This document shows positions 1 to 8,039 of a stretch of 64,000 bases of DNA, piece after piece. The position numbers and the translations under genes were made by a program. Every line of letters begins with the position of its first letter. Positions within the stretch are counted from its first letter, which is position 1. Where the stretch lies: contig FPAX01000004.1 of the NCBI GenBank assembly GCA_900116485.1, forward strand, positions 62,001 to 126,000, written 5' to 3'. This DNA comes from Selenomonas sp. GACV-9. GTDB lineage: Bacteria; Bacillota; Negativicutes; Selenomonadales; Selenomonadaceae. The notes below the pieces were generated by a model. The model was given only the letters and a program-made list of their open reading frames with translations, searched no databases and was not told the origin of the DNA.

Positions 1-573
1 GACGCGGGCGCCGGCTTTCGGGAAGTAGCCCTCAGGCAGCTTGAAGATTTCGCCATAGGTGTGGTTGAAGCGCGTAGCGATGTCGCGCGTGAACTCCAGA
101 TGCTGGGTCTGGTCGGCACCGACTGGCACATAGTCGGCCTGGTAGAGCAGGATGTCGCCAGCCATCAGGGCCGGATAGGTGAAGAGGCCGGCGTTGATGT
201 TGTCGGGGTGTTTCGAGGATTTATCCTTGAACTGCGTCATGCGCGACAGCTCGCCGAACTGCGAGACGCAGTTCATGAGCCAGCCCATCTCGGCATGGCA
301 TTTGTTGTGGCTCTGGACGAAGACGAGGCTCTTGTCCGGGTCGATGCCGCAGGCCAGCAGCAGCGCGAATGCCTGCAGGGTCTGCTGGCGGCGCTTGGCC
401 GGATCGATGTGGACAGTCAGCGAGTGAAGGTCAGCGATGAAGTAGTAGCACTGGTATTCTTCCTGCATCTTGCCCCAGTTGCGGACAGCACCGAGGTAGT
501 TGCCCAGTGTGAATTCGCCGGTGGGCTGGATGCCCGATAAGATGATCTTCTTGGTTTCCTGAGTCTGTTCCAT
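1..573 (-). CDS. trpS: Tryptophan--tRNA ligase, N-terminal part (cut by window edge)
   Basis: The minus strand reads from ATG at 573 to the window edge without a stop, giving 191 codons. It should charge tRNA-Trp in the cytoplasm. The start of the protein carries the class I synthetase signature region [17 protein letters not shown] (residues 13-29); the HIGH motif appears in the TLGN form, as in E. coli TrpS (TIGN). Further TrpS-typical stretches are [32 protein letters not shown] and the [18 protein letters not shown] region. A good ribosome site (AGGAGTGGA) lies just upstream. The KMSKS loop and C-terminus lie outside the window. A T-box leader precedes the gene, as expected for a Firmicutes aminoacyl-tRNA synthetase. 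Confidence 0.96.
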   Translation of the reverse strand, partial: MEQTQETKKIILSGIQPTGEFTLGNYLGAVRNWGKMQEEYQCYYFIADLHSLTVHIDPAKRRQQTLQAFALLLACGIDPDKSLVFVQSHNKCHAEMGWLMNCVSQFGELSRMTQFKDKSSKHPDNINAGLFTYPALMAGDILLYQADYVPVGADQTQHLEFTRDIATRFNHTYGEIFKLPEGYFPKAGARV

Positions 574-604
574 GTAGTTCCACTCCTATTCTAGCGCCGG
601 AGCA

Positions 605-880
605 CTGAAAAAGTCCCCGGCAGTCAAAACTGCCAGGGACGAAATCTTTCGCGGTGCCACCCTGATTCATGGCAACTTTGCCATGCGCTTGATGGAGCAC
701 AACCATGCTCCTGACTACTTACGTGAGCCATACGTCGCAGCCTACTAGGCAGATTTGAAGTGCCTTTCAGTGCGCCCTCAGCGACCCATTTGCCCGCTCG
801 TTTTTGATCCGGCTCCCAGCTTTCCGGACTCTCTGTGCAAGCGTGACGGACGTTATCCTCGCCTCAACGGTTTACATATC
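605..880 (-). promoter_or_regulatory. T-box leader of trpS
   Basis: Read on the minus strand, the region has the invariant T-box core AGGGTGGCACCGCG (rc of about 652-665) followed by a terminator hairpin (arms about 609-625 and 628-643, pairing CCCTGGCAG with CTGCCGGGG) and a U-rich stretch. The 5' arm of the terminator overlaps the T-box side, so terminator and antiterminator are mutually exclusive. Upstream there is a long stem I region; a UGG codon at 788-786 (minus strand) in an AAAUGGG context is a plausible Trp specifier. Uncharged tRNA-Trp should stabilise the antiterminator and allow trpS transcription. The specifier assignment is inference; the T-box core is directly visible. Confidence 0.92.
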
Positions 881-886
881 GTATTA

Positions 887-916
887 AATATAGCACTATC
901 CTGGGATATCTGTCAA
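887..916 (-). promoter_or_regulatory. Sigma-A promoter of the trpS T-box transcript
   Basis: On the minus strand TTGACA (916-911) is followed after 18 nt by TATATT (892-887). This places the transcript start near 880, just before stem I of the T-box leader. Confidence 0.7.
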
Positions 917-1005
917 GGATTGGCCAAAAAGGAAGGTGAAATATCTATACAGATGTGCTACACTAGAGGAAATGAATTTACATATTATCTGAAGGAGAGA
1001 AGGAT

Positions 1006-2313
1006 ATGCACCGTTTAACCGCAAAGCTCATCATCTATCGCAAGATCGGCAAGGACAGCATCCTGTTCCAGCTGGCTGATATCTGCCGCCAGTTCCAGAG
1101 TGGCAGTTATGATGCTGAGGAGCTGTCGGGGAAAGTACTGAACGAGGTTGCGCGCTTGCTGGATGTGGCCACGCGCTATGGCTTCAATGGCAATCTCTGG
1201 CATAACTATCTGGCGTTCCTGCTGGCGACGACGGAGACGCCCTTTACGCTGGTCTGTGAGAAGAAAGGCGCCAGCGACGGCAGTGTGCAGAAATTCGCGC
1301 GCAGCGATTTCGAGGTGTTCCGCAAGCTGCTCGACTATGATTTCGGTCCGCTGGAGCAGGCGCTGGGACTGGATTGCTTCAGCGTCATCGAGAACTATCA
1401 AGCCGTGGAAAAGAAGGAGCAGATCTACAACAAGAGCGTCAGCGACAAGGTGCGTGAGCTTAGCGATACCATTGAGCAGGCCAAGGACGGTGCGGATATG
1501 TATCGCATGGTCACGGATTTCTATGGCCGCTATGGTGTGGGCATGTTTGGCCTCAACAAGGCATTTCGCGTATCGCCGAATATCGAGGTCACAGGGCAGT
1601 TGTTGGAGTCCATCACGACGACGGGTGATATGCGCCTTGATGATCTCGTCGGCTATGAGAGCCAGAAGAAACGGCTCCAGGACAATACGGAGGCCTTCGT
1701 CGCTGGCCGCAAGGCCAATAACGTCCTGCTCTATGGCGATGCCGGTACGGGCAAATCCACGAGCATCAAGGCCATCCTCAACCAGTACTACGATCAGGGC
1801 CTGCGCATGATCGAGGTCTATAAGCATGAATTCAAATATCTGCAGCGCATCATCGCGCAGATCAAGAATCGCAACTATAAGTTCATCATCTATATGGATG
1901 ATTTGTCCTTCGAGGAATTCGAGATCGAGTATAAATATCTCAAGGCAGTCATCGAGGGTGGCCTTGAGGTAAAGCCTGACAATGTGCTGATTTATGCGAC
2001 CAGCAATCGCCGTCACTTGATTCGCGAGACCTGGAACGACCGGCCGGATTCGGTGGACCCCGATATGCATCAGACCGATACGGTGCAGGAAAAACTCTCG
2101 CTGTCGGCGCGTTTTGGCCTGTCCATCGGCTATTTCAGCCCGAGCCGTCAGGAGTACTACGATATCATCAAGACCTTGGCCCGCCGTCATCCCGAGATTA
2201 CGCTCAGCGACGAGGAGCTCAAGGCTGGTGCAGTCAAATGGGAAATGTCGCATAGCGGCGTATCGGGCCGCATTGCGCAGCAGTATATCAATTCTTTGCT
2301 GAGCGGCAAATGA
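1006..2313 (+). CDS. DUF815-family AAA ATPase
   Basis: This 435-residue protein matches the DUF815 ATP-binding family, which is common in Firmicutes and has no firmly established role. The Walker A motif GDAGTGKST is at about residues 245-253, preceded by the family segment [14 protein letters not shown]. The Walker B-like [11 protein letters not shown] lies at about 296-306, and the sensor-like [10 protein letters not shown] follows at about 331-340. The roughly 200 residues before the ATPase module are helical and of unknown function. The ATG at 1006 follows a strong ribosome site (GAAGGAGAGAAGGAT). The gene is transcribed alone, diverging from trpS, with a possible -10 (TACACT, 959-964), and it ends at an obvious terminator. 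No signal peptide or membrane segment is visible, so it is cytoplasmic. Confidence 0.9.
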   Translation: MHRLTAKLIIYRKIGKDSILFQLADICRQFQSGSYDAEELSGKVLNEVARLLDVATRYGFNGNLWHNYLAFLLATTETPFTLVCEKKGASDGSVQKFARSDFEVFRKLLDYDFGPLEQALGLDCFSVIENYQAVEKKEQIYNKSVSDKVRELSDTIEQAKDGADMYRMVTDFYGRYGVGMFGLNKAFRVSPNIEVTGQLLESITTTGDMRLDDLVGYESQKKRLQDNTEAFVAGRKANNVLLYGDAGTGKSTSIKAILNQYYDQGLRMIEVYKHEFKYLQRIIAQIKNRNYKFIIYMDDLSFEEFEIEYKYLKAVIEGGLEVKPDNVLIYATSNRRHLIRETWNDRPDSVDPDMHQTDTVQEKLSLSARFGLSIGYFSPSRQEYYDIIKTLARRHPEITLSDEELKAGAVKWEMSHSGVSGRIAQQYINSLLSGK

Positions 2314-2316
2314 TTA

Positions 2317-2346
2317 TAGCTGCCCCTTTCGGGGGCAGCTTTATCT
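2317..2346 (+). terminator. Rho-independent terminator after the DUF815 gene
   Basis: The hairpin AGCTGCCCC-TTTC-GGGGGCAGCT is followed by a T-rich run, four bases after the stop codon. Confidence 0.88.
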
Positions 2347-2374
2347 TATATAATTGTCGGAAAACAAAAAATAA

Positions 2375-2403
2375 TTGCATTATTGAGATAAATGATGTAT
2401 AAT
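2375..2403 (+). promoter_or_regulatory. Sigma-A promoter
   Basis: TTGCAT (2375-2380), a 17-nt spacer and a perfect TATAAT (2398-2403) lie upstream of the small exported protein gene. Confidence 0.78.
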
Positions 2404-2463
2404 CATAGTACAAAATGCTAGCAAAGTTAAGAGACAGGTATTGGAATGACATCCAGGAGGGAG

Positions 2464-2871
2464 ATGAAAAAAATGAGGAAGTATTGGAAACAGCTGATTA
2501 TGGCTGCGGCGCTGAGTGTCGGGCTAGGCTTGGGGATGAGCAGCCAGGCAGAGGCAGCTGTAGTGCAGCCGATGGATTCGTTTGCAGCTACGCTGACGAC
2601 GGGACAGGTACAGACGCTTAGCGTCATGGAGCTGGACAAGATCCAGACGCAGGATCTGCTCACGTGGGAGCAGCGTAAGCGCATCGAGCGTGAGCGTGAG
2701 CGTCGTCGTTGGGAGGCAAGGGAGCGTGAGCGCCGTCGTCGGGAGGCAATGAGACGTCGTCATCGCCGTCCGCCACCGCCGCCACCGCCACGTCGTCATC
2801 GCCGCTATGCTGCCGAGATTGGCACGGTAAGTCCGGTAGTTGAGATGCCGACTCAGGTCACGGTAGGATGA
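2464..2871 (+). CDS. Small exported Arg- and Pro-rich protein of unknown function
   Basis: This protein has about 135 residues. The start is ATG 2464 or ATG 2473; the upstream in-frame ATG at 2446 would overlap the ribosome site AGGAGG (2455-2460) and is unlikely. A classic signal peptide is visible: basic KKMRKYWK, a hydrophobic core (LIMAAALSVGLGLGM) and an AxA-type cleavage site near SQAEA. The mature chain has about 40 ordinary residues, then a dense basic tract of RERERRRWEARER type, a run of seven prolines and RRHRR, ending in a neutral tail. The basic repeat suggests binding to a polyanion such as LPS, nucleic acid or an anionic cell-wall polymer, but that is only inference. It stands alone between its own promoter and a bidirectional terminator. 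I do not recognise a family. Confidence 0.72.
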   Translation: MKKMRKYWKQLIMAAALSVGLGLGMSSQAEAAVVQPMDSFAATLTTGQVQTLSVMELDKIQTQDLLTWEQRKRIERERERRRWEARERERRRREAMRRRHRRPPPPPPPRRHRRYAAEIGTVSPVVEMPTQVTVG

Positions 2872-2888
2872 TCATCAGCATATGAATA

Positions 2889-2930
2889 GGAAGAAGGCCG
2901 CGGGTCCGTTGGGACTCGCGGCCTTCCTGT
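2889..2930. terminator. Bidirectional terminator between convergent genes
   Basis: The GGCCGCGGGTCC ... GGACTCGCGGCC hairpin is flanked by A-rich and T-rich runs. It can serve the gene ending at 2871 and the hyd operon ending at 2934. Confidence 0.85.
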
Positions 2931-2933
2931 CTA

Positions 2934-4694
2934 TCAGAATTCGTAAGGTTTGCTTACCTTGTGATAGGTGGTATGCAGCAGCTCATGCGCTTTGTCGCTG
3001 AGCGGTTCGCCGAGGAATTCCTTGTAGAGTGTCTGGATTTCTGGGTTGTCATGGGACTTGCGCAGTGGCAGGTTGCGGTCAATCTCGTAAAGTGCCTCTA
3101 TGCGTTTCTTGCGGATGGCATTGGTTGTGCCGATGGGCTGGCCGCCGCCGCCGATGCAGCCGCCAGGGCAGGCCATGATCTCGATGAAGTCATAGGGGCT
3201 CGTGCCCTTCTTGACCTGTTCCATGATGCGGCGGGCATTGCGCAGCGTATGGGCAACGCAGATGCGGATCTCGCGGCCGTTGATGTCGATGGTGCATTCC
3301 TTGATGCCCTCGAAACCGCGGACTTCGCTGAACTCTAGCCTTTCAAGTGTCTTGCCCGTGAGTTTTTCGTAGACTGTGCGCAGGGCAGCTTCCATGACGC
3401 CGCCAGTAGCACCGAAGATTGCACCGGCACCAGTGGCGAGGCCCAGCGGACTGTCGAACTCGCTCTCCGGCAGTTGGCGCAGCCGCAGGCCGACGTATTT
3501 GATGAGCTTGATGAGCTCGCGGGTGGTCAGCACGATATCGACATCTGGCCTGCCGTCACGGCCCATTTCGGGGCGTGCGGCCTCGAACTTCTTGGCCGTA
3601 CAGGGCATGACCGATACGGTGACGATATCCTTGACGTCGATGCCGGACTTTTCGGCATAGTATGTCTTGGCGATGGCACCGAACATGCTCATCGGCGACT
3701 TGGCCGAGGAAAGATGGCTGATGCAGTCGGGGAAGTGTTTTTCCATATAGTTGACCCAGCCCGGGCTGCAGGAGGTCATCATCGGCAGGGTGCCGCCATT
3801 TTGCAGGCGCTCGAGGAACTCGGCGCCCTCCTCCATGATGGTGAGGTCAGCACCGAAGTTGGTGTCAAATACCTTGTCGAAGCCGAGCAGCTTGAGGGCC
3901 GTGACCATCTGCCCCGTAACGATGGCACCAGGTTCGAGGCCGAAGGCATCGCCAAGGGCAACGCGGACGGAGGGGGCAATCTGCACGATGACGTGCTTTT
4001 CGGGATCCTGCAGGGCATCGAGTACCTTGGTGGTGTCGTCCTTTTCGACGATAGCACCTGTTGGGCAGACAAGACTGCACTGGCCGCAGAGGATACAGTC
4101 TGTATCTTCCATCGGCTTGTTGAAGGCCGTCGTGACGACGATGTCGCTGGAGCGGCCTGCGTAGGTCAGGGCCGCGATGCCCTGTACGTCCTTGCAGGCG
4201 CGGATACAGCGGCCGCAGCGGATGCACTTGGCCGGATCGCGCACGATGGACGGATTGGTCTCGATGCGCGGCTCTTCCTTGACGACGCTGGGCAGCGGCG
4301 ACTCGAGGATGTTGAAACGGCTGCAGAGACGCTGCAGGTCACAGTTCTGGTTGCGCGGGCAGCTCAGGCAGTCCTTGTGATGGTTGGCGAGCATGAGCTG
4401 CAGGATGGAGACCTGTGTATCGCGGACGATCTGCGTGTCCGTATGGACTTCCATGCCTTCCCAGACCTCCGTCGAGCAGGCGGCGAGCAGACGGCGCTTG
4501 CCGACGACCTCCACCGAGCAGAGGCGGCAGTGGGCTTTGATTCGCTGGTCCTCGTGGTAGCAGAGATGCGGGATATCGATGCCGAGGGTCTCGGCGGCCT
4601 GCATGATTTTGGTACCCTGGGGTACCTCGATGGGAATATTGTTGATGGTCAGATGAACCATCGGGATTTCATTCTGGTTGTTTTCAGCGGCCAT
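2934..4694 (-). CDS. hydA: [FeFe] hydrogenase catalytic subunit (HydA type)
   Basis: This 586-residue cytoplasmic iron-sulfur protein makes or oxidises H2. In order it shows: an N-terminal [2Fe-2S] ferredoxin fold with HCRLC; a His-Cys cluster region (HHKDCLSCPRNQNC); two [4Fe-4S] motifs (CIRCGRCIRAC and CILCGQCSLVCP); then the H-cluster domain with signatures TSCSPGW, MPCTAKK and MACPGGCIGGGGQP; and a C-terminal small-subunit-like tail. This is the modular [FeFe] layout found in NAD(P)-linked multimeric enzymes. The start is ATG 4694, preceded by GGAGGTGAAG; it overlaps the hydB stop by one base (TGATG), so translation is coupled. A TTG three bases upstream is less likely. The order hydC-hydB-hydA indicates a trimeric NAD(H)-dependent, possibly electron-bifurcating, complex for disposal of fermentation electrons. 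Confidence 0.95.
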   Translation of the reverse strand: MAAENNQNEIPMVHLTINNIPIEVPQGTKIMQAAETLGIDIPHLCYHEDQRIKAHCRLCSVEVVGKRRLLAACSTEVWEGMEVHTDTQIVRDTQVSILQLMLANHHKDCLSCPRNQNCDLQRLCSRFNILESPLPSVVKEEPRIETNPSIVRDPAKCIRCGRCIRACKDVQGIAALTYAGRSSDIVVTTAFNKPMEDTDCILCGQCSLVCPTGAIVEKDDTTKVLDALQDPEKHVIVQIAPSVRVALGDAFGLEPGAIVTGQMVTALKLLGFDKVFDTNFGADLTIMEEGAEFLERLQNGGTLPMMTSCSPGWVNYMEKHFPDCISHLSSAKSPMSMFGAIAKTYYAEKSGIDVKDIVTVSVMPCTAKKFEAARPEMGRDGRPDVDIVLTTRELIKLIKYVGLRLRQLPESEFDSPLGLATGAGAIFGATGGVMEAALRTVYEKLTGKTLERLEFSEVRGFEGIKECTIDINGREIRICVAHTLRNARRIMEQVKKGTSPYDFIEIMACPGGCIGGGGQPIGTTNAIRKKRIEALYEIDRNLPLRKSHDNPEIQTLYKEFLGEPLSDKAHELLHTTYHKVSKPYEF

Positions 4695-5944
4695 CAATCT
4701 TCACCTCCGACGTCAAATACTTCCGGGAATGCCAGCATAGCTGACTGCAATGTGTTCTGGGCCGTTTCGCCAAGACCGCAGAGGGACGACATGCTCATGA
4801 CGCGGGCAATGGTGGCCATGATGCGGATGTCTTCCTGTGTCGCCGTGTGATTGGCAATCTTGTCGAGGATGATCTTGATGTGCAGATTGCCTTCGCGGCA
4901 AGGCGTGCACTGGCCACAGCTTTCCTCAGAGAAGAATTCCTGATTCATGCGCAAGAAGTCGATGACGCTCGTGCGCTTGTCGATGACCAGCATGCCGCCA
5001 GAGCCGACCATGACGCCAGCGGCGCGCAGGTCGTCATAGGTGTAGGGCGTGTCGAGGATGGAGGCATCGGCCACCTTGCCTGAGGCCCCGCCGAACTGGA
5101 TGAGCTGGATTTCGCGGTCATGCTGCATGCCGCCAGCGAGGTTGTAGATGATCTCGCGGATGGTCGTGCCGAACGGGATCTCGAACACGCCGGGATTGTT
5201 GACATTGCCAGCAACGGAAATCATCTTGGTGCCAATCGATTCGTCCGAGCCACAGGAGGCATAGAAGCCTTCCGTGTCCATGAGCAGATGCGGGACGATC
5301 GATAGGCTTTCGACGTTGTTGAGACAGGTCGGGCGGGCGAACAGGCCGCTGACCTTGATGAAAGGCGGTTTCATGCGCGGGCGGCCAGCCTTGCCCTCGA
5401 TGGAGCGGATCAGTGCCGTACCCTCGCCGCAGACATAGGCGCCGCCGCCAGAGTAGAGGTGCAGGTTGAAGTTGAATCCTTTGCCGAGAATGTTCTCGCC
5501 CAGGAAGCCGTAGTTCTTGGCCTGCCGGATGGCATTGAGGAGCAGCGGCCGCAGGCAGGCGTACTCGGCACGCATATAGATGTAGCCATCGGTAGCACCG
5601 CAGACGTAGCCAGCGATGACTAAGGCCTCGATGAGATTGAAGGGGTCGTTCTGGATGAGTTCCCGATCCTTGAAGGTCGTGGTCTCGCCTTCGTCGGCGT
5701 TGCAGACGACGACCTTGTTCTCGCCACGGACGGCACGGGCCTGATGCCATTTGCGGCCGAGCGGATACTCGGCACCGCCGCGGCCACGCACCTTGACCTC
5801 GCTGATCATATCGCAGATCTTCTCGGGATCCATGTTGACAGCCTTGCGCAGGGCCTCGAAGCCGCCAATCTGCATATAGGAACCGATGGATGATGTATCG
5901 TACTGGCCAAAATTCTTGGTCAGGAACCTGATTGTCTTGCTCAT
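4694..5944 (-). CDS. hydB: Hydrogenase NADH-binding subunit (NuoF/HydB type, short form)
   Basis: This 416-residue flavoprotein is homologous to the 51-kDa subunit of complex I. The start is ATG 5944, with GGGAGGAAAG just upstream; a longer in-frame extension to 6097 runs into hydC and has no ribosome site. The NADH-binding region RGRGGAEYPLGRKW and the FMN-binding region CNADEGE are at about residues 60-90. The Gly-rich YSGGGAYVCGEGTALI follows at about 175, and the [4Fe-4S] motif ESCGQCTPCREG with a later LCGLG cysteine lies near the C-terminus. It lacks the N-terminal thioredoxin-like [2Fe-2S] domain and the C-terminal two-[4Fe-4S] ferredoxin domain found in long HydB proteins, so it is the size of NuoF. 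It should pass electrons between NADH and the HydA/HydC clusters. Confidence 0.93.
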   Translation of the reverse strand: MSKTIRFLTKNFGQYDTSSIGSYMQIGGFEALRKAVNMDPEKICDMISEVKVRGRGGAEYPLGRKWHQARAVRGENKVVVCNADEGETTTFKDRELIQNDPFNLIEALVIAGYVCGATDGYIYMRAEYACLRPLLLNAIRQAKNYGFLGENILGKGFNFNLHLYSGGGAYVCGEGTALIRSIEGKAGRPRMKPPFIKVSGLFARPTCLNNVESLSIVPHLLMDTEGFYASCGSDESIGTKMISVAGNVNNPGVFEIPFGTTIREIIYNLAGGMQHDREIQLIQFGGASGKVADASILDTPYTYDDLRAAGVMVGSGGMLVIDKRTSVIDFLRMNQEFFSEESCGQCTPCREGNLHIKIILDKIANHTATQEDIRIMATIARVMSMSSLCGLGETAQNTLQSAMLAFPEVFDVGGED

Positions 5945-5960
5945 ACTCTTTCCTCCCAGC

Positions 5961-6467
5961 TTAGGTAAGCGAACGCAGCAGGGCCTCGATTTTTTCCTGC
6001 GAGTCGAGATGATCGTAGATCTGGCCGTTGATGCGTACCGAGGGCGCGCGGTCGCAGGCACCGTAGCAGGTCGTGGTCTCCAGCGTGAAGCGGCCATCGT
6101 AGGTCGTCTCGCCTATCTTGATGTCGAGCAGGCGTTCAAGCGTCTCTAAAAGCCGCTTGGTGTCAATGACATTGACGCGGCAGGCAGGCGAGCTGCAGAC
6201 CTGAATCGGGTATTTGGCCCGTGGCTTGGAGGAGAGCTCACTGTAGAAATTCAGGCAGTCGAATACATTGGTGACTGGCAAGTCGAGCCGGTCAGCCAGA
6301 TAATAGGCGACGGGCTCAGGGACGTAGTGGCGTTCGTTCAGTTCCTGCACCTCGAGCAGGATACCGACAATCTGCGTGGGATCGTTGTCATGCGATTCGA
6401 GCACCAGATCAATCTTGGCCTGCAGCTCAGCAGAGAGCGGATACTCTTTGGTCTGTGCGGTCAGCAT
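5961..6467 (-). CDS. hydC: Hydrogenase [2Fe-2S] subunit (NuoE/HydC type)
   Basis: This 168-residue thioredoxin-like [2Fe-2S] protein belongs to the 24-kDa complex I subunit family. After a helical N-terminal half, the ligand cysteines are in CSSPAC (about residues 91-96) and CYGACDRAP (about 132-140), the usual C-x4-C and C-x3-C pairs. It is the first gene of the hyd operon, with an excellent ribosome site (AGGAGG) and 16 nt to hydB. It likely forms the NADH dehydrogenase module with HydB. Confidence 0.94.
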   Translation of the reverse strand: MLTAQTKEYPLSAELQAKIDLVLESHDNDPTQIVGILLEVQELNERHYVPEPVAYYLADRLDLPVTNVFDCLNFYSELSSKPRAKYPIQVCSSPACRVNVIDTKRLLETLERLLDIKIGETTYDGRFTLETTTCYGACDRAPSVRINGQIYDHLDSQEKIEALLRSLT

Positions 6468-6508
6468 AGATAAACCTCCTAAAATTTTACTACATACATA
6501 ACAATTAT

Positions 6509-6537
6509 ATTATATAATAAATGTGTTTATATGCACA
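6509..6537 (-). promoter_or_regulatory. Candidate hyd promoter with overlapping TGTG-N8-CACA operator
   Basis: On the minus strand TGTGCA (6537-6532) lies 17 nt before TATAAT (6514-6509). The -35 region is inside an inverted repeat, TGTG-N8-CACA (6522-6537), whose half-site spacing matches Crp/Fnr-type sites. A second TATAAT (6509-6504) overlaps the first. The -35 is weak, which would suit an activator-dependent promoter. The assignment is inference. Confidence 0.45.
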
Positions 6538-6618
6538 GTGTTTGCAGAAAAAAACAACACGCTAGAAAACGTCCAAGCCCGATTTAGTGGGCGAAAATTG
6601 GTTTTCCCCAAGATATAG

Positions 6619-6647
6619 TATACAACTTTACAATTATGTGTTATAAT
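6619..6647 (+). promoter_or_regulatory. Sigma-A promoter of the 79-residue protein gene
   Basis: TATACA (6619-6624), a 17-nt spacer and a perfect TATAAT (6642-6647) precede the gene at 6709. The rest of the intergenic stretch 6538-6618 shows only a weak GCCC/GGGC hairpin (6577-6592) and no gene. Confidence 0.6.
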
Positions 6648-6708
6648 GTAGTTGCCATCAAGGGAGCATGTAAATATACTTCATACCAAAACTATGGGGG
6701 GATTATTT

Positions 6709-6948
6709 ATGGCTATCAAGAACATTGAAATGGACCGTCGTGACAGCGCGAGTTATCGCAAAATCTTGAAACGAGGAGGTTTCCTTTCTGCAAGTTACTT
6801 GTCTGTCAATGGCTTTGACGTCAACCGGCTGCGCAAACTGGCGCTGGCAGGAGAACTTGACGCAGTACGCTGCGCTATTGGCAACTCGATCCGCTGGTAT
6901 TACCGGGAACGGCAGGCGGAGAATGCGCACCTTCGTGGCTTGGCATAA
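6709..6948 (+). CDS. Small protein, possible excisionase/MerR-like DNA-binding fold
   Basis: This 79-residue protein starts at ATG 6709 behind a GGGGGGAT ribosome site; an upstream TTG at 6652 has none. The central part (GGFLSASYLSVNGFDVNRL, then RKLALAGELDAVRC) followed by a terminal IRWYYRERQ resembles the short winged helix-turn-helix of excisionase-like proteins, where a helix, a KL..GEL.A segment and an Arg/Trp/Tyr wing follow each other. It is monocistronic, with its own promoter and terminator, which suits a small regulator. There is no mobile-element context. The family assignment is tentative. Confidence 0.65.
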   Translation: MAIKNIEMDRRDSASYRKILKRGGFLSASYLSVNGFDVNRLRKLALAGELDAVRCAIGNSIRWYYRERQAENAHLRGLA

Positions 6949-6987
6949 TCATATGTCATAGTTGTATTGTTTTTGTTTGCAGGTTAA

Positions 6988-7015
6988 GAATCGGCACTGC
7001 CGGTTCTATTTTTTT
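6988..7015 (+). terminator. Rho-independent terminator
   Basis: GAATCGGC-ACT-GCCGGTTC (one G-U pair) is followed by a run of seven T. Confidence 0.85.
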
Positions 7016-7083
7016 CGCCTTTTTACAGGGGAATCGCGTATAATCGTAGTATATACTAATAGTAACAGAAAAGGGAGAAATAT

Positions 7084-8019
7084 ATGATAAAGTTGTTTTG
7101 GTTCGTGTTCATTGGCGCGCTGGTGCTGGTATTTCTCGTGATACCGGGGGCAATCATCTGGCGGCGGGCGATGAAACTGCCTGTCGATACTGAGCGGCGC
7201 CGGTTCCTGAAACGGGCAGCTGCCTATCCTGTAGGTCTCGTGGCTGCCAGCACCTATGGCAGTCAGTATGAGCGCCGTCATACGGTCGACAACCGCTATA
7301 CGCTGAAGTCTGCTGCGGGCGGTTTCCCCGAGGGCTTCCGGTTAGCGCAGATCAGCGATGTGCATCTTGGCCGCTTTTTTGACAACGAGGATTTACGGCA
7401 GCTGCTCACGCATATTGCCGCTGATGGCCCCGATATGCTGGTGATTACGGGCGATCTCTTTGATGATGAAACGCTCAACCCGGCGGCCGCACGACTGCTC
7501 GATGAGTATGTCGATGCATTTCCCGACGGCATCTGGTTTTGCCTGGGCAACCATGAGCATTTCCGTGGCGTGGAGAAAATAAAGGAAGACTTGGCGAAGA
7601 CGCGCGTCCATGCCCTCTACAATGAGGCGGTCAAGGTGCCAGGGCGTGACTTCTGGCTGGCAGGTGCCGACTACCCGATGATCCGGGAGGAGAAGAAGTT
7701 CCAGCAGCTGAAGGCAAAGTATACGGCCGAGGCACTGTCACAGGTGCCAGCTGAGGAGCGTCCGCGCACGATCCTGCTTGCGCATCACCCCGAGTTTATC
7801 GACGATGGGGCGGCGGCAGGGGTGCTGCTGACATTGACTGGTCATACGCATGGCTGCCAGTTTGGCGTGCTCGGCATGCCGCTGTTTCCCGTGTTCAAGT
7901 ACAACCGTGGGCTCGTGGAGAAAGGGAAAAGCTTTGGGTATGTGCACAGCGGCAACGGCAGCTGGTTCCCGTGCCGCATTGGCTGCTCGCCGGAAGTTGC
8001 ATACTTTACGATAAATTAA
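7084..8019 (+). CDS. Membrane-anchored calcineurin-like metallophosphoesterase
   Basis: This 311-residue protein starts with one strong membrane segment (about residues 3-25). A basic stretch with RRRFLKRAA follows, and then the phosphoesterase domain. All metal-ligand motifs are present in order: ISDVHLG (about 90), TGDLFDD (about 122), GNHEH (about 155), AHHPE (about 236) and GHTHGCQ (about 255). The layout matches the YkuE/YaeI group of membrane-associated phosphohydrolases; the substrate is unknown (UDP-diacylglucosamine-type or phosphodiester substrates are known in relatives). AAGGGAG precedes the ATG. The stop codon sits directly against the structured element starting at 8020, so the gene could be co-transcribed with it. 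Confidence 0.9.
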   Translation: MIKLFWFVFIGALVLVFLVIPGAIIWRRAMKLPVDTERRRFLKRAAAYPVGLVAASTYGSQYERRHTVDNRYTLKSAAGGFPEGFRLAQISDVHLGRFFDNEDLRQLLTHIAADGPDMLVITGDLFDDETLNPAAARLLDEYVDAFPDGIWFCLGNHEHFRGVEKIKEDLAKTRVHALYNEAVKVPGRDFWLAGADYPMIREEKKFQQLKAKYTAEALSQVPAEERPRTILLAHHPEFIDDGAAAGVLLTLTGHTHGCQFGVLGMPLFPVFKYNRGLVEKGKSFGYVHSGNGSWFPCRIGCSPEVAYFTIN

Positions 8020-8039
8020 ATTACAGTTTGTCTGTTAGT
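8020..8039 (+). repeat. Left arm of 20-bp terminal inverted repeat
   Basis: It is perfectly complementary to 8608-8627. It begins one base after the phosphoesterase stop codon. No target-site duplication is visible outside the arms, which argues against a transposed element. Confidence 0.95.

Noticed and set aside
61-540. 159-codon plus-strand open frame at the left edge
   Set aside because: Antisense to trpS, which has clear synthetase motifs and a T-box leader.
755-1018. 87-codon plus-strand open frame over the T-box region
   Set aside because: It coincides with the T-box leader and promoter of trpS and has no ribosome site.
1015-2253. 412-codon minus-strand open frame
   Set aside because: Antisense to the DUF815 ATPase gene with its Walker motifs; no ribosome site.
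3474-4850. 458-codon plus-strand open frame
   Set aside because: It is antisense to hydA/hydB, whose cluster motifs are unmistakable; a shadow of GC-rich codons.
5945-6097. Longer hydB reading from 6097
   Set aside because: The added residues are an Arg/Pro-rich out-of-frame translation of hydC, and ATG 5944 has a strong ribosome site.
6577-6592. GCCC/GGGC hairpin as a riboswitch or terminator
   Set aside because: Only four base pairs, no conserved riboswitch core and no T run.
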